64,000 nucleotides of DNA, from assembly GCA_032191485.1 (NCBI GenBank), contig JAVDOI010000003.1:12400986-12464985 (forward strand), in the 5' to 3' direction. The translations under genes and the position numbers were made by a program. Below the pieces are notes generated by a model. The model worked only from the letters and a program-made list of their open reading frames with translations, did no database searches and was not told the DNA's origin. Of the stretch, positions 13,742 through 25,953 are shown piece by piece (within the stretch, counting starts at the first letter, position 1; each line of letters opens with the position of its first letter). Source of the DNA: Leptoclinus maculatus. Lineage: Eukaryota; Chordata; Actinopteri; Perciformes; Stichaeidae.

Positions 13742-16604
13742 TCACTCTGTGCACTCTGGAGTCATTTGTAGTCGAAGCAACTCTTGTCCCCTCTGCACAA
13801 CCATGGTGATTTTGTCGCCGCTGCGGACGACCTGGTAGATCTCCTCTGAGGTGTTCACCTTCACTCCGTTAATCTCCACCACAACGTCTCCTGGTAACAT
13901 GCCAGCTCTGAAACAAGTACGACAGTACTGTGGGTTAGCAGCAACATATTCAAGTTAAATTCTTTGCCTACGGCGGTAAATCAAAGATGTTCATGCGACA
14001 AGGGGGAAAAGCACCGACTCCAACACTGAGACTTCAAGAGCCAGAAGGATCCTCCACCACTCATCATGATCCATAGTCATTTGATCTGCCTACCTGTTGG
14101 ACGGTGAGCCCAAGATCACCCGGTGAATCAAGATGCCATGTGTCACGTCGGGGAAGGATGAGTCCCTCAACTTCAACTCTGCAATGATGCTGAAGCGGAA
14201 ACATCTGGTTTTAGCCACAGTGGTGCCAGCCCTGCTGTAACTACACTTTGTTTTACTGCAGCGGTCTCTGATTGTAAAGCATTTACCTCGACGTCAGTGT
14301 CAGCATCATTACACCAATGTACCGCCGCTTCGTCTCTGATTCACTGAACCGAGAATCTTGAAGAAGATGCGCAAAAACAATTTATTTTATAAGAGTGAGA
14401 AGTTGGATGCTACAGAGAATATGGGAGACAGAAAGAGGGTGTGACGTGTAGCTTTTGATTCTTACTCTTCTTTTTTGCTGCTTGATCGAGAAAAAGTGTC
14501 AGGCGATCAGATGGAATAGCAAAAGAAATCCCTGAGGTGACCTTCATGGTGTTTATACCAATGACTTCACCGTCCTAATAAGAGAAGCAACACATTCAGA
14601 TAGCGTGTTATTTGGCTGCCAAAGTCCAGTAAGGTCAAACTCTTGCAGTATTAAACTAATGCAACTTTTTGTAATACAAAAATTAAGGTTCCTTGTAAGT
14701 TCACTATTAATTAAACTAAAATGAATATGCCCTGTCCATTCAGGCATCACACACCAGTCAGAACAGGTTTGGTGACATTTTAATGTGATTATCAACAAAA
14801 AAACAGACCTGTGACTCACCAAGTTAATCAGGGGACCTCCAGAATTTCCAAACTGCAACACAAATTGGTTACATGTGACATTGTTATGAGACAGTTCTGA
14901 GTCACAGTAAATCCTCTCCACAAGCTGATTTGTTTCCTGATACATTGTTGTTCCTAACATGTACTGTATGTGGCTGTCTGTTCATCAGGCTAACTGATTT
15001 TGTGTACATATATATCCTTTTAATACTCACATCTATGGCTGCATCCGTCTGGATGTACTCCATGTTGGAGTTGGACAGGCCCAGCTCCTTACTGCCTCTA
15101 TGTACTGAGCTGACGATTCCTGACGTGATAGTATTCCGTAAAGAGAACGGGCTTCCCATGGCTACCACAAACTCTCCTTGTCGAACATCAGACGACCGAC
15201 CCAGGGTGAGCGTGGGTAGCGGATTCTGGGATGGAGAGAAAGAGCAGTTCAACAGTACTTCTTTACAGCTCGTATGCAATTCATGCTGCTTTATCAATGT
15301 CCTATTGTTCTTGCTGCAACGACCCGATCATGCAAGTGTACTGCTTTATTATAAAGATGCTGTATCGGCCTTTCCGTTATTCTACCACAGTAACTCTTTT
15401 CAATGGGAAAAGAAGAAGACCATTCATTTTGCTATAGTGGTATTTCAGTAGACAGTATGAATCCCAGCCTTGTAGTTGTCAGGCAAAAGATACACTATTT
15501 AACTGACGACACAAAAGTTAAATGTTCTGATGTATGTGATGATTATTGTCGCTCACCTTCGTTGAGATTTTGATGGTGGCAATGTCTGCCACTGGATCGA
15601 CATCCTGCACAGTGGCATTGTACATCTCTCCGTTGGTGAGCTTCACTCGGACGCCTCTCTTGTTGGCCACAACATGAGCATTGGTTACAATGAGACCGTC
15701 ACTGCTAATGATGAAACCAGAGCCATTTGAAACGGGGACTTCTCTTCCTGAAAATGGGTGTCTGTAAAACAGGACAAGCAGTTGATCGTATTCACCCTGA
15801 AAGCAAAATGTATTAAGAATAATCCGCACAGACAGGAAAACTAAAATGTTATTTTAGCAATTGACAATCAGGCGTTTCAACAAGATCCAGGTAAACAGGA
15901 TAATGTGCTTCAGTAGAGAACACTCCTGTATTCACAAACATTAGTATTTAGATAGAGTCACAGTTTGTTTGCTGTCACTTCAATGTGTACTGAGGGAGTA
16001 ACACTAATCAAAATAAGCTATGCTATATATAGTATATTAAAACAAACATTTAAAGTGGTAACATAGCTGAGAATTTGGTGTAACATGCTACAAATGAATT
16101 AATTTTGCAACTATTCCATATAGCACCCTTTCAGTCGACTCACCTCCCCAAGATTTCAATGTAGACAACAGCTGGAGTGGACTTTTCGACTACATCTGCA
16201 ATAAAGTTGTATTTGTACCGGGGGCTGTCAGGTTTAAATGGAGAAGCACACTGAGCTGATGGCAGAGTGAGTTCAACAAACCGTCCGGATATCGAGGCTC
16301 TTCCGTCCTTCACTTGTTCATCTTTTTGACTGACGAGAAGCGCCGCACCACACAGTCCCAAACCCACTGACACTGACGTGAGCAGAGGGGAGCTACTGTT
16401 GTCCCCACCATTGTTTCTGTCCCACTCCATCGAGGGTACCCTGTCCAGGCTTGTGCTCCATTCTGCTCTCCTGTGGCTACATGTCACAACAGAGGACACC
16501 CGACTGACTGTCTTCTCTGTCAAAGAGTTAAGTCCACGGCTCTGACACCGAGTGTGTCTCCTTAGTGCGGACAGAAGACACCTGTTGAGAGGAGTTGCTG
16601 CCAT
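13742..16604 (-). CDS. htra2: HtrA2/Omi mitochondrial serine protease
   Basis: Trypsin-fold quality-control protease of the mitochondrial intermembrane space; in mammals the processed form also binds IAPs. Exons in transcript order: 16604-16144, 15761-15557, 15225-15031, 14852-14820, 14574-14466, 14356-14287, 14189-14094, 13907-13742 (1335 nt, 444 aa; human 458). The Arg-rich N-terminus (residues 1-47, including LSALRRHTR) looks like a mitochondrial presequence. A hydrophobic segment at about 74-91 would be the membrane anchor. The protease domain has H183 (TNAHVV), D213 (VADIATIK) and S291 (GNSGGP, on an 11-residue exon). The PDZ domain runs from about residue 350 to the end, with RRYIGVMMLTL just before it and GDVVVEINGVKV inside it. 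The start is chosen because it opens the presequence in frame. The human AVPS IAP-binding motif is not found; A120-S-P-F lies at the equivalent place. Confidence 0.96.
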
Positions 16605-16812
16605 GTTGCATCACTTCAGTCACACCAGTTCAAGAGCTTTTAGTCTGCTGACCTAAAGAACACTTTATATCCAATTATATTTACAGTTATTAATAGTCGC
16701 ACTGTTCATATACATAAAACCGATACCGCACAACTACTCCCTGTGAATCCCAATGTTATCGACACCTGACAGACAGACAGACACCGACAGCTTAGAAATC
16801 AACAACCTTAGC

Positions 16813-16845
16813 CCGGAAGTGTGACTTTGAGGCGAGCATGCGCAG
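16813..16845. promoter_or_regulatory. htra2: ETS (GABP/NRF-2) and NRF1 site pair in the htra2 promoter
   Basis: CCGGAAGT at 16813-16820 and GCATGCGCAG at 16836-16845, 209-241 bp upstream of the htra2 ATG. This ETS plus NRF1 pairing is characteristic of nuclear genes for mitochondrial proteins. Occupancy is inferred from the motifs only. Confidence 0.5.
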
Positions 16846-17274
16846 TACGCATCTTCTTCTTCTACGTTTATTTTGCATGTCGTATTACTGCCCTCCACAG
16901 GATAAAAAAAATTAAACAAATGTAGAAATTAAAATGTAAAAATGGTTCATAATAAATAGTAATACGGTTAATAAAAATACGTAAAACAACTATTGAGGGT
17001 ACAACGTATTTGAAAGTTCCACTGCATTTGTTATTGTTGAGCTTATTTTCATCGTTTGTGGGGTAATATTTGAATACAAAACAGATATTTCTTTAACTTA
17101 ATTAGTTATTAGATATCAATGGGGTAAGCTCCCAGTTCAATTTGTTTACAAAATGTTTAACGTTTCCCTTTCGCGTCTCAGGGGACTGTGAACGGTTAAG
17201 TACTGTGCGGACGTGACGTTTCTGTTTTGTCAGTACGTCACAGGTTTCTATCCAAACGCGGCGGAGATGAGAAA

Positions 17275-17280
17275 TTTGAA
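17275..17280 (+). promoter_or_regulatory. mis18bp1: Possible CHR element of mis18bp1
   Basis: TTTGAA 76 bp before the mis18bp1 ATG, preceded by ACGCGGCGG. It resembles a CDE/CHR arrangement used by late cell-cycle genes, but the spacing (10 bp instead of the usual 4) is not ideal. Confidence 0.3.
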
Positions 17281-17355
17281 ATATGCGAGCTAGCGAGCTA
17301 GCTGCTATCAAATGCCTCGAATGTATATCTATCGATTTTCTTTTTCCTAAAGACC

Positions 17356-20300
17356 ATGGCGTCGTATAGTCATTTATTACAACACACAACACCACGGTTT
17401 GAATCTCCTGCCAAGGTGTTCGCTAAGCTAAAGTCGAAAGTGCAGAGAGAAGCGAGTTGCGCGAAGGAGGATACATTAACAGGCAACGACCCGCTGTGTA
17501 ACGTTAGAGACAAACATGGAAGTGTGTTTAAGTCACCGAGGAAGAGAGCAGAGAGCACCTGGATGACCGATGAGCTGAAGAACAATCAGAGGTCTGGTTC
17601 TTATCGCAACGAAGTGCAGGCCTTGACTCTCTCGCCGATATCGAGTCCCGAGAAAACCTTCGTGTATCCAGACAGTATCAGCAAGCACGTGAAAGAAAAG
17701 CCTTCTATGACAGAAATAGGACATGGATGCACACCAAGAAAGAGAGCTTTTCTGGAGTCAACTGCGTTGTCTCACCCCTCTTCTCTGGTCAACAGAAAGC
17801 AGATCCACACAGAGTCACCTCAGATCAGACACTCTGGTGGCTTCAAGGTAATCAGCAGGACTCCAGTGAAGGTACAGCCAGTGGACAGTGACTTTGAAAG
17901 CAGTGTGTTTGTGGAGGGATGTGCTCCTCTTGACCCACGGATGTCTCCAGCCTTTATGTTCTCCCCCATGAGGAAGAAGTTAAAGAGAAAATGTGAGCCG
18001 CAGGAGTTTAATAACAGAGTCACCAGCGGTACAAAGGAGGTCAGCGATGAATCCAGAAGTCAGCCACAAGAAAGGAAAACCTCCCGTGCGTTCAGTGGGG
18101 ACAACAACACTTGCACTGAGGGTTTAAGTAAAGTCAGAGGATTATCTGCTGACCCACCAGAGGCGAACCAATTCCTCCATGAACCCGTGTTCCCATTACC
18201 AATGAAACGTGAGATATTATTGCTGTTTTATTCTTTTCTTAATGTCATCATTAATGTGAACAAATTGACTGATTCCTCTTTGTTGTTTCGAACAGATTGC
18301 TATGTTAGTGTGGAAAGATTTCCTCCAATGTCTCCAGCTAAGATGTTTACTTTCATGAAGAAGAGGGAAAGTAAAACGAAGCAGCAGGAAGTTCATGAAG
18401 TCAGCAGCAGCACGAGGGATCTCTTTAATCCAAGTGAGTGTGTTATGAAGTGGAAATAAGCCAAAACGTGTTGCTGTGCATGTATGTAGGCGTTGTTTAG
18501 GTTTTTCTCCGTCATGTTTGCGTGTCGCTTAGTTGTGTTTATGTTTTCATCTACTTTCTTCTCCACAGGTGAAGCCCATCAGTCCGGAGACACATCGCCT
18601 CCCTCCGCAGTCCACAGCATGGGTGAGATGGAGGACATTGCTTTCAGAAGTGTTCCAGAAAGTGTGGCTCCGGTCAACCGGTCCAGAGTGGAGTCAGCTG
18701 ACAGCCTGTCGGACGCGGATCCCTCTGAGGATGTCCTGAGCCCTGCTGTGTCGCCACTACCTGTTTCCCTCGAAGACCCGCTTGTGCTCAATACGCCGAG
18801 GATCTCCATACCGAAGAAGAAGCTAGACGCTGTGTTCAAGCGAAACAAATGGCCCCAGAGCACAAAATTCCCAAGTGTGAGTAGTAACTTATTTTAACAT
18901 GAATACCTCTTAAATGCAAGAGGTATTAGAGTCTTTTATGTTGATTTATCATACAAAATCAGACCACTGGTCAATTCATTGTTTGGATTTACGGGTACAT
19001 GTTAGATCAAATGGGAAATTTAAATGAATCATAGTTGTCTTCTCTTTGCTAATTTTGGCTGTTGATTTAAATTGGACTTGTGTTGTTTCCTCTTTGGCAG
19101 GAGAGTGTGATTTATCTCAAAAAGTGGTTCCTGAGGAAGAATCACAAGGGCCTGTTTGTTGATGGAATCCACCGGTAAGTGTTTCTTGAGGGAACATGAA
19201 ATGAAACAGATTGTTTACTCAGCTACGTGTCCATGCTTTAGGTTTTAGATCTCTTCAGATTTGTATGTGGTTTAATGTAAACACTGGGATTTGTTTTTAC
19301 TTGTTTTCTCTGCCCAGGGACGAAAACATACCATGGAACAGTAACATCATTGTGGACCGGGTTTCTAATAATGTTGTGAAGACCGTCTCCGGCAGGGTTT
19401 ACATCTTGAGTGACAAGATGAACATGAGCGTCGACTCCGGTAAGCCCGATTATGTGTGGGTAGATATTTACCAATGAGAACATGTTTCACTTTGCCAGAA
19501 ATAGGTTAAAAATGCATTTTAAAAAAATACGGAAAGCTTGCACATAAACTTAATACTCTTTTCATGTACCTCTCACTTTACCACCTGCAGGGTTACCCAA
19601 GTGGCTGTTGAAGAAGTTTGCCAAAGGGTTTCCTCCAGACTGGAAAGCCCTTTATGAGAGATTTCTATCAGAGTCAAGCGAGTAAGAATACTAATACTGT
19701 TCTGTTTATGCTGTTACAGATACAAGATTGTTTTGTCTTTTGATCGAGATGTTGAATAATTTAAAGCATGAGATGTAATGAATGGATGGGTAAAAATCAT
19801 ATTCCCATATGGTTAGTTTTGAAAGTTTAGTTTTTTTTAAGACCTGACTTTTGTTGTGTTGCAGAGAAACAGAGAGGAACAGTGAGGGGGGAAGTGTCTC
19901 GTCGAAGATAAAATCTGAGGCATCCTCCATCGTTGACACTGTGAAGCGGCACAAGAGAAAATCTTTCAAGACTCGTGAGTACAAGTCAAATGCTTTAGCT
20001 GACAGCCCGGCAAATAAATGCTCAGAACAAGAATGTTCTCGGGCATTAATAATGACGGCCTCCTACACCCAATATTCATTTGGTTGAGAGATCTGTAGAA
20101 AATGTTACTTTTTCCTCCCCATAATGTTTCCCATGTTATTCATCTAAGTTTAGCATGCTGATATTTACGCATATGCACTAAACACAAAATATAGCTGAAG
20201 TTAATAGGAGTGTTATCAGTTTTGAAATCTTGACCTGATGATGGTGCCAGACATAAAGCTGTATCCTCTGGGGACCATGAATGTACTACATTTCACACAT

Positions 20301-23118
20301 TGACACTTTTAATCTGTGGTCGTACAACATTTATTAATGTATGTATTGGAATCCATGGCAGCTGTACTAAGTGACTTTTTTGTGACCGTGTACACTTGTT
20401 CTCTCCCCTTGTCCAGCGGATTCCTGTCTTCCTGCCTCCTTGTCTCGTCCAAATGTGTCCCGAAGTGGTCGCGTGATCAAGCCACCTCTGGAGTATTGGA
20501 AAGGAGGGAGAGTCATTCTGGATGCACACATGAATGTTACCGTCCACGAATGTTACGATACCTCCATCTGCATCCCTGTAAGCACCTAAAGTTGAGCTCA
20601 TGAGTTGCATAATAATCTAGAATATGTGCTTGACTATGTACAAACAACTGATATTTCTGATCAATGTGACCATGTTTAATGTCTGTATCTCACTGCAGGT
20701 CTCTACAACGGAGTCTACGAGAGCGTCGCAGAAACCTCCGCGTGTGTTCCTGCCCTGCAGTAAAGGTAGAGATGGTTTAGCTGTAGTCTTAGTATTGTGA
20801 GATAAGTTATGAGTTGCATGCAGACAAACTGTCTTCTATGTTTCCAGGCCGTCAGCAATGTGAATCAGCCAGCGACAAAGAAGCATCAGTACCTCTGAGG
20901 AGGGTCAAGGCTCCACTCCGCAAACGCAACAGTGCCAAATCTAAGCCTGAAAACAAGCCCTCTTATTCACCTGAACCTCCTGTGGAGACACTTCACAGCC
21001 CCGAGGAGTGGTCTGGCAGACAAACAAGGTCCAGCCGAAGGCGTCCAGCTACAGAGAAAACATTGTATGTGGACACTGTCCCTCAAAAGCAAAGGGAACC
21101 TGTAAAGTCTTCAACAAAACGGACACATAACTCCACAAGGTCTTCAGTGAGAGTCTTGGCTAGCAAGCGGGCTGTCCCAGCACCCCCAAAGTCATTTAAT
21201 GATTATAAAACATCAGCATCATCGGATGAGGAGGTCAATTGGAGAAGGAAGTCGGGGAAGGAAGTGCACAGAAGGGGAGGCAGGGGAGCTCTTAACAAGT
21301 CACGGCCAAGCTACGTGTTTCCATCAAGCGAGTCATCTGAGTCCTCTGATGAGATTGAGAAGGAAGTGGTGAAGAGAACCAGAGTAACACAAACAAAACA
21401 TAAACGGAGCAAATCGACCAAGTCATCATCACCCACAAAGCCTTTGCCTAAGTTGACACAGACCAGCAAGAAAAAACCCACGGCAAACAAAGGCAACGCA
21501 CCGATTCCACAAGAGCACGATGCCGACGAGTGGACGGAGGCGGAGCTTATGAAGCTACAAGAGTAAGTGTTGTAAACCTACAGAATGAGATAGTATCATT
21601 TTGCATATTTTGGTATCATAACCTCACGGCCCGCTGTTGTGTTTTCTAGGGCTGTGTCCTACTATCCGAAGCACATGGCAGGTTACTGGGCAAAGGTGGC
21701 GAGGATGGTTGGAACACGTTCTGCAGAAGAGTGCCACTTCCAGCACACATCCCAGGGAACCTCCCAGACTCCTGCTAAGAGAGCCACGAAACCCACAAAG
21801 GAGAAGTTGGAAGCACCAAAAGATACAGGTAGAGGAGGCCTGTAGTTTGGGATGTAATTTCACTCTTTCTAAATCCACGCCCCCAGATTTGATTCAGGTG
21901 ACATCACTTGAGGCAATTTGTCAAGTCAGCCTGTGTCTTTTGTACATTTGATTGTAGTTAGTTAAGTACTTATGTTTTCTTTTTGTGTATAGTGTTTATA
22001 TTTTTGTTTGTTTTTTACGAGAATGATCTAAATGTAGTTTTTTTTTTTTTTAGTAAATGAGAGGACATGGTTAACTGCAGAGATTTGTAATCTATGCAGC
22101 TCATCCGGTGATATCTGCCCGATTGGGAACCTTCAAGAGAAAGCAGCAGGTGCGTCAGTTCCTGGAGGCCATGCCCCGAGAAGACGTTGAGGACGTCTTC
22201 AGCTCTGCGTACATGCAGAATAAACGCTTTGAGGTTTGTTTCTTTCTGTTGTTTTTTACAAAAATAATTGAATTTGTGATTATGACCCCATACAAAATGA
22301 TAATGATAACTGTTCCCTTCGTGGCTCTCTTGATGCATAGATGCCCTCCATGTGTCCGAGTGACCACGACTTCACATTGACAGAAATGGAGCCACTGACG
22401 CCTAATTCGACAGGTTTCCCCGAAGTGAAGACTCCTCAGTGTCTGCACATCACTCCTGGCATGATGGGTTCTCCAAACAGGTGAATGACGTCGACTTCTG
22501 CGTTCTAGCTTGTAAGAAGTCATCTCAGTACAATAACTAACTTAATTCTGTCTTGTTTTCAAAGGAGCAATGATGACAAGTACGTCCATCAACTCCAGAA
22601 GAGGATGAAAAAAAATCAGTTTAACGTCGGCAAACAGGCCCCTTCTTCAAAGGTACTTATTTATAAGTATTCATCGCTGAGGTTCCTGTTATCTTGAAGC
22701 ATGTGGATTACATTCTTTTTTTTTTTTTTTTTGAGAAATAGCAATTTCCTGCTTTGTTTCTTTCAGAGCTTCACACCCACGCCATCCGTTAAACGAACAA
22801 TGAGAAGATGTGGTAACACAGGTAGGATTCCTGAGAAGGGACAAAATAACAGAAACACTACAGCTAATACTAATTTGAAGTCTATGCTTTGATTTGATTA
22901 ACTTGATGTCTATTAATAAGGCGTTCTGTGTTTAGAAGGATTCTCACAGTAAGAGATTGTCAGACAGTAGTTGAACACATTTCTAAAGCTGTTCGTTTCT
23001 TTCCTTTTCTTTGCTAGAAAATGACACCTTCCTCGTTTGGGAGATGTTCCCAGGAAATGATGGTGCACTGTCTGAAAGCGGAGGGGAAGAGGATTTTTAC
23101 TTCTCAGACAACGACTGA
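17356..23118 (+). CDS. mis18bp1: Mis18-binding protein 1 (M18BP1/KNL2), CENP-A licensing factor
   Basis: Centromere protein that recruits the Mis18 complex and HJURP for CENP-A loading. Exons: 17356-18208, 18296-18433, 18569-18876, 19101-19174, 19318-19439, 19591-19681, 19865-19974, 20417-20577, 20699-20765, 20848-21562, 21650-21828, 22100-22233, 22341-22480, 22565-22652, 22767-22821, 23018-23118 (3336 nt, 1111 aa). The N-terminal ~430 residues are disordered and Ser/Pro/Lys-rich with three SPAxxF repeats. A SANTA domain is at about 434-525 (VIYLKKWFLRKNHKGLFVDG; later GFPPDW). A CENP-C motif at about 577-597 contains SGRVIKPPLEYWKGG. A Lys/Ser-rich linker is followed by a SANT/Myb domain at about 865-915 (EWTEAELMKLQE, then YWAKVARMVGTRSAEEC). 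The acidic C-terminus ends EEDFYFSDND. SANTA followed by SANT is diagnostic of the family. Confidence 0.93.
20417..20577 (+). other. mis18bp1: Exon encoding the CENP-C motif of M18BP1
   Basis: Residues 566-619. The core has the R-x-S-x-R...PPLEYW pattern of the CENP-C motif, which contacts the CENP-A nucleosome: Arg anchors at R581 and R584, aromatic pair Y592-W593. In published work this motif is retained in M18BP1 of fish, birds and frogs and lost in eutherian mammals. Confidence 0.85.
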
Positions 23119-23245
23119 AACGTTATATCGTTTAACAAAAAAATCTAAAATTGTTTGCATGAACTAAAATCAATACAGTACATATCTGTAAATACAGTTT
23201 TTCCTTAAAGCCATAGTCACAAAAGTCAGTTGTTACTATTCTTTT

Positions 23246-23251
23246 AATAAA
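23246..23251 (+). other. mis18bp1: Polyadenylation signal for mis18bp1
   Basis: AATAAA 128 bp after the mis18bp1 stop, followed by GT-rich sequence (GTGTCGTTGTGTTTTC). Confidence 0.7.
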
Positions 23252-23322
23252 CATTCTTAAATTCGTAGTGTCGTTGTGTTTTCTTTGTGTATATTATACA
23301 TTTAAAGAGAATTTTCTATGGA

Positions 23323-23519
23323 AATGGTTCCTGATCTTTTTGGCTTGTGAGCACTCAAAATGAAGCAATATCTTCAAATAACCTAATCACAGGTCATAGT
23401 GCTGCAGACAACTCAACCAAAAGAGTTTTTCTTCTATTATTTTATTTGAAGGATTTATTTTCTCACTCTGAGAATGGATTATTTATCATGTAGAATTGGA
23501 TTAAAGTTGAGAACCACTG
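23323..23519. mobile_element. Non-autonomous hAT (Charlie-like) remnant
   Basis: About 200 bp starting with ATGGTTCCTGATCTTTTTGG and ending with GTTGAGAACCACTG. The ends are imperfect inverted repeats that match the CAGTGGTTCTCAAC-type termini of hAT-Charlie elements. There is no coding capacity, and target-site duplications are not clear. Confidence 0.55.
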
Positions 23520-23739
23520 ATCGAGGGCCAAACAATAGTGGAGAAATTTAATTCTCATCTAATCCTAATCTAAGTTTTACTGATGGGTTTTCCTGAAACA
23601 CCATAAATAACACCTCCAAATGTTCCCCTTTATTTTAGTGTATAGTACAAGTACATTCTGAAAACGTTCACAATAAATGAACAATACATTTACAAAACAG
23701 ATGGTGGAAAGTCTTGCAAGTACTTGTGTTTTCCGCCAT

Positions 23740-24562
23740 GATGAGTCTGATAATTTATGGCATACAGTGTCATTACCTTTTTATGACATTATACAATTAC
23801 TTTATAACACTTTTTATGATGGGCTATGCTATGACTTTTTTAAAATCATATTTGTTATAGCATAATATGCTGTGACTTTCTAATACAATTTTTATGAAGT
23901 ACTATACAAGTTCTTTGCTACATTTTGTATGACACACTATACTATGACTTTTTAAATTACCTTTTTATATTCAAGCATCTAATTGTGTGACGTTATTATT
24001 GCATGCTATACTATGACATTTCATTGTGACTTTTTATGATTTATATTATACTATGAGTATATTTTCATGACTTGCTATATTCTGAAGTTTGATGACATTT
24101 TTACAGACATAATACTGTCACCTTTTAAGGCATACCATGAGTTAAGTTTAGTTTGATTCTTTTGACATACTATGCTAGGACTTTATGTTATACTATACTA
24201 TGACATTTCTTTTGACATACTTTACTAAGACTTTTTTATGACTTTTTTCAACATGCTATACTGTGACTTCTTTTCGACATGCTATAATATGCCTTTTCTT
24301 AGACATTCCAAAGTAGGACTTTATTTTTATATATACTGACTTTGACATACTGTGACTTTTTGTCTAACTATACTATGACCTATTTTTTGATATACTATAC
24401 TGTGACTTTTTATCATCACACTAAGTTCTTATGGCATAGTTTATAATGACTTCATGACGTTTTCATGGCATTTTATGACTTTTCTTTCAAAATACTATAT
24501 TATGACATTTTTTGACAAACTTTACTATGAATTTTCATCAACATACTATGACTTTTTTCACA
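23740..24562. repeat. Degenerate AT-rich minisatellite
   Basis: About 820 bp of diverged tandem units close to TTTGACATACTATACTATGA followed by a T-run. Spacing is irregular at roughly 25-45 bp. The phrases CTATACTATGAC and TTTTGACATACT recur more than ten times in the same orientation. It lies between mis18bp1 and tpp1 and has no gene. Confidence 0.8.
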
Positions 24563-25950
24563 AGTTGTATATATTTACTCACTCACGTTGATAGAGTCAA
24601 CTTCATGTCAAGTATTATCAACCATGAAATGCAACTCATTTCTGTTTAGTAATACCGTTTGATGTCTTGTGAAATTTGCTCAACATGTGGTAATAATCAA
24701 TTTTCTTGTGTTTTTACCCCTTTATTCAACCCACTTTTTGGGGATTGGTTGACATAACTAAATTAACTAAATGTAAAATGTAATATGAGTAAAAGAGTTT
24801 TCTAAACATACTGTAGTGACCCCGTTGCTTATAAAAAAAAAGGCCACCGCGGTTGGTGATTGCTTGTTTAGAGCGTGCAATAAATAGTGAAGTCCAGTTT
24901 CCAACATAGGCATTTTATTTCTCACAATTGCATCTTTTCCAACATAAACAGAAGACAGACACTTTATCTGTCATGATGCATTTCCTAAACCATATACTAA
25001 AGAAATCAGACCATTTATCTTAATTTAATATCGCACGATCAAAAACTGTTTGTTCCCGTCTATTCAGCAACATCTGCATCGAGTGACCCTCCTGATAATA
25101 TTAACCTGTGGCTTAATTGACAGCTGCACTACTCCCCCAAGTGGTGGGAGGTTTTACAAAACAAAACGATAACAAAATGGCTCTTACACAGACCACACGA
25201 GATTTTGTAATGCTTTTTGTCATAAACTGCATAAATGCCATAGGACTGAACTCATTTAGAGTTTTTTCAGTGGGTCTCCCCTGATATTTTTCTTCAGACA
25301 CATATGTCAAAATATAGAGCCTTCAAATGTGCAACTGAAAATAATTGGATTAAATCCTGGCATCATGTTGCAGACTGGATAGTTATCAGGTAAATGTTAA
25401 CAGTTTTTAAAGGAGTCAATATGGAGACGTTGTTCAACAAGAGGATGGTCATGGGAGCAATTAACAGCCTTGTTGTTCATATCTTAAATGCTGCCTGTTA
25501 TTTTAACCCATTTTCACCATCAATCAGCGCTCACTAACCCATAATGACAAAGTTAAAGCAGGTTTTTAGATTTTGTTTCGTAAATGTATTACAAATCTAA
25601 AACTGAAATCTCTTACATGGCTTGAGTCAAGGGTATGGCCCTTCCTTCAGGTTGGGGGCCATGGCTGCATTGTTTACCCTGTTCTTTGGGGTTTCTGTAA
25701 GACACCTGCTCACCCACAGGTTAGGTCACTGAGTTCTGGAGAGGGGACCTTTGAGGATGTCCTCGATTTGAATCTCTGCACAGCACCACGTGCAGTCCGA
25801 GTCATGAATCTATTCCATCCGCATCTACCTAATGTAGACAAAGACACCTGACAGAGAGGGAATGGCTGCTAGCGCTACTGACGTTACACTGCATACCAAT
25901 TTTAATTAAATGTAGGTGACCGAATGGACCAAAAAAAAATGTGAACGTCA
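24563..25950. other. Intergenic spacer upstream of tpp1, no gene seen
   Basis: Apart from short spurious frames I see no coding exon or RNA gene. The region 25620-25850 resembles an old dispersed repeat by its richer composition, but I cannot name it. Confidence 0.5.
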
Positions 25951-25953
25951 AAA

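Larger units (their letters stand above)
16605..17355. other. Head-to-head intergenic region of htra2 and mis18bp1
   Basis: 751 bp between two divergently transcribed start codons. It has an ETS/NRF1 pair at 16813-16845 on the htra2 side. A TTTGAA cell-cycle homology (CHR)-like site lies at 17275-17280, with E2F-like CG-rich sequence, on the mis18bp1 side. The centre (16860-17100) is AT-rich with no recognisable element. Confidence 0.6.

Noticed and set aside
14930..15451. 173-aa plus-strand open frame across htra2
   Set aside because: Antisense to the HtrA2 protease exon 15225-15031 and its introns; no independent support.
25573..25851. 92-aa plus-strand open frame upstream of tpp1
   Set aside because: No recognisable domain, no splice partner; probably decayed repeat DNA.
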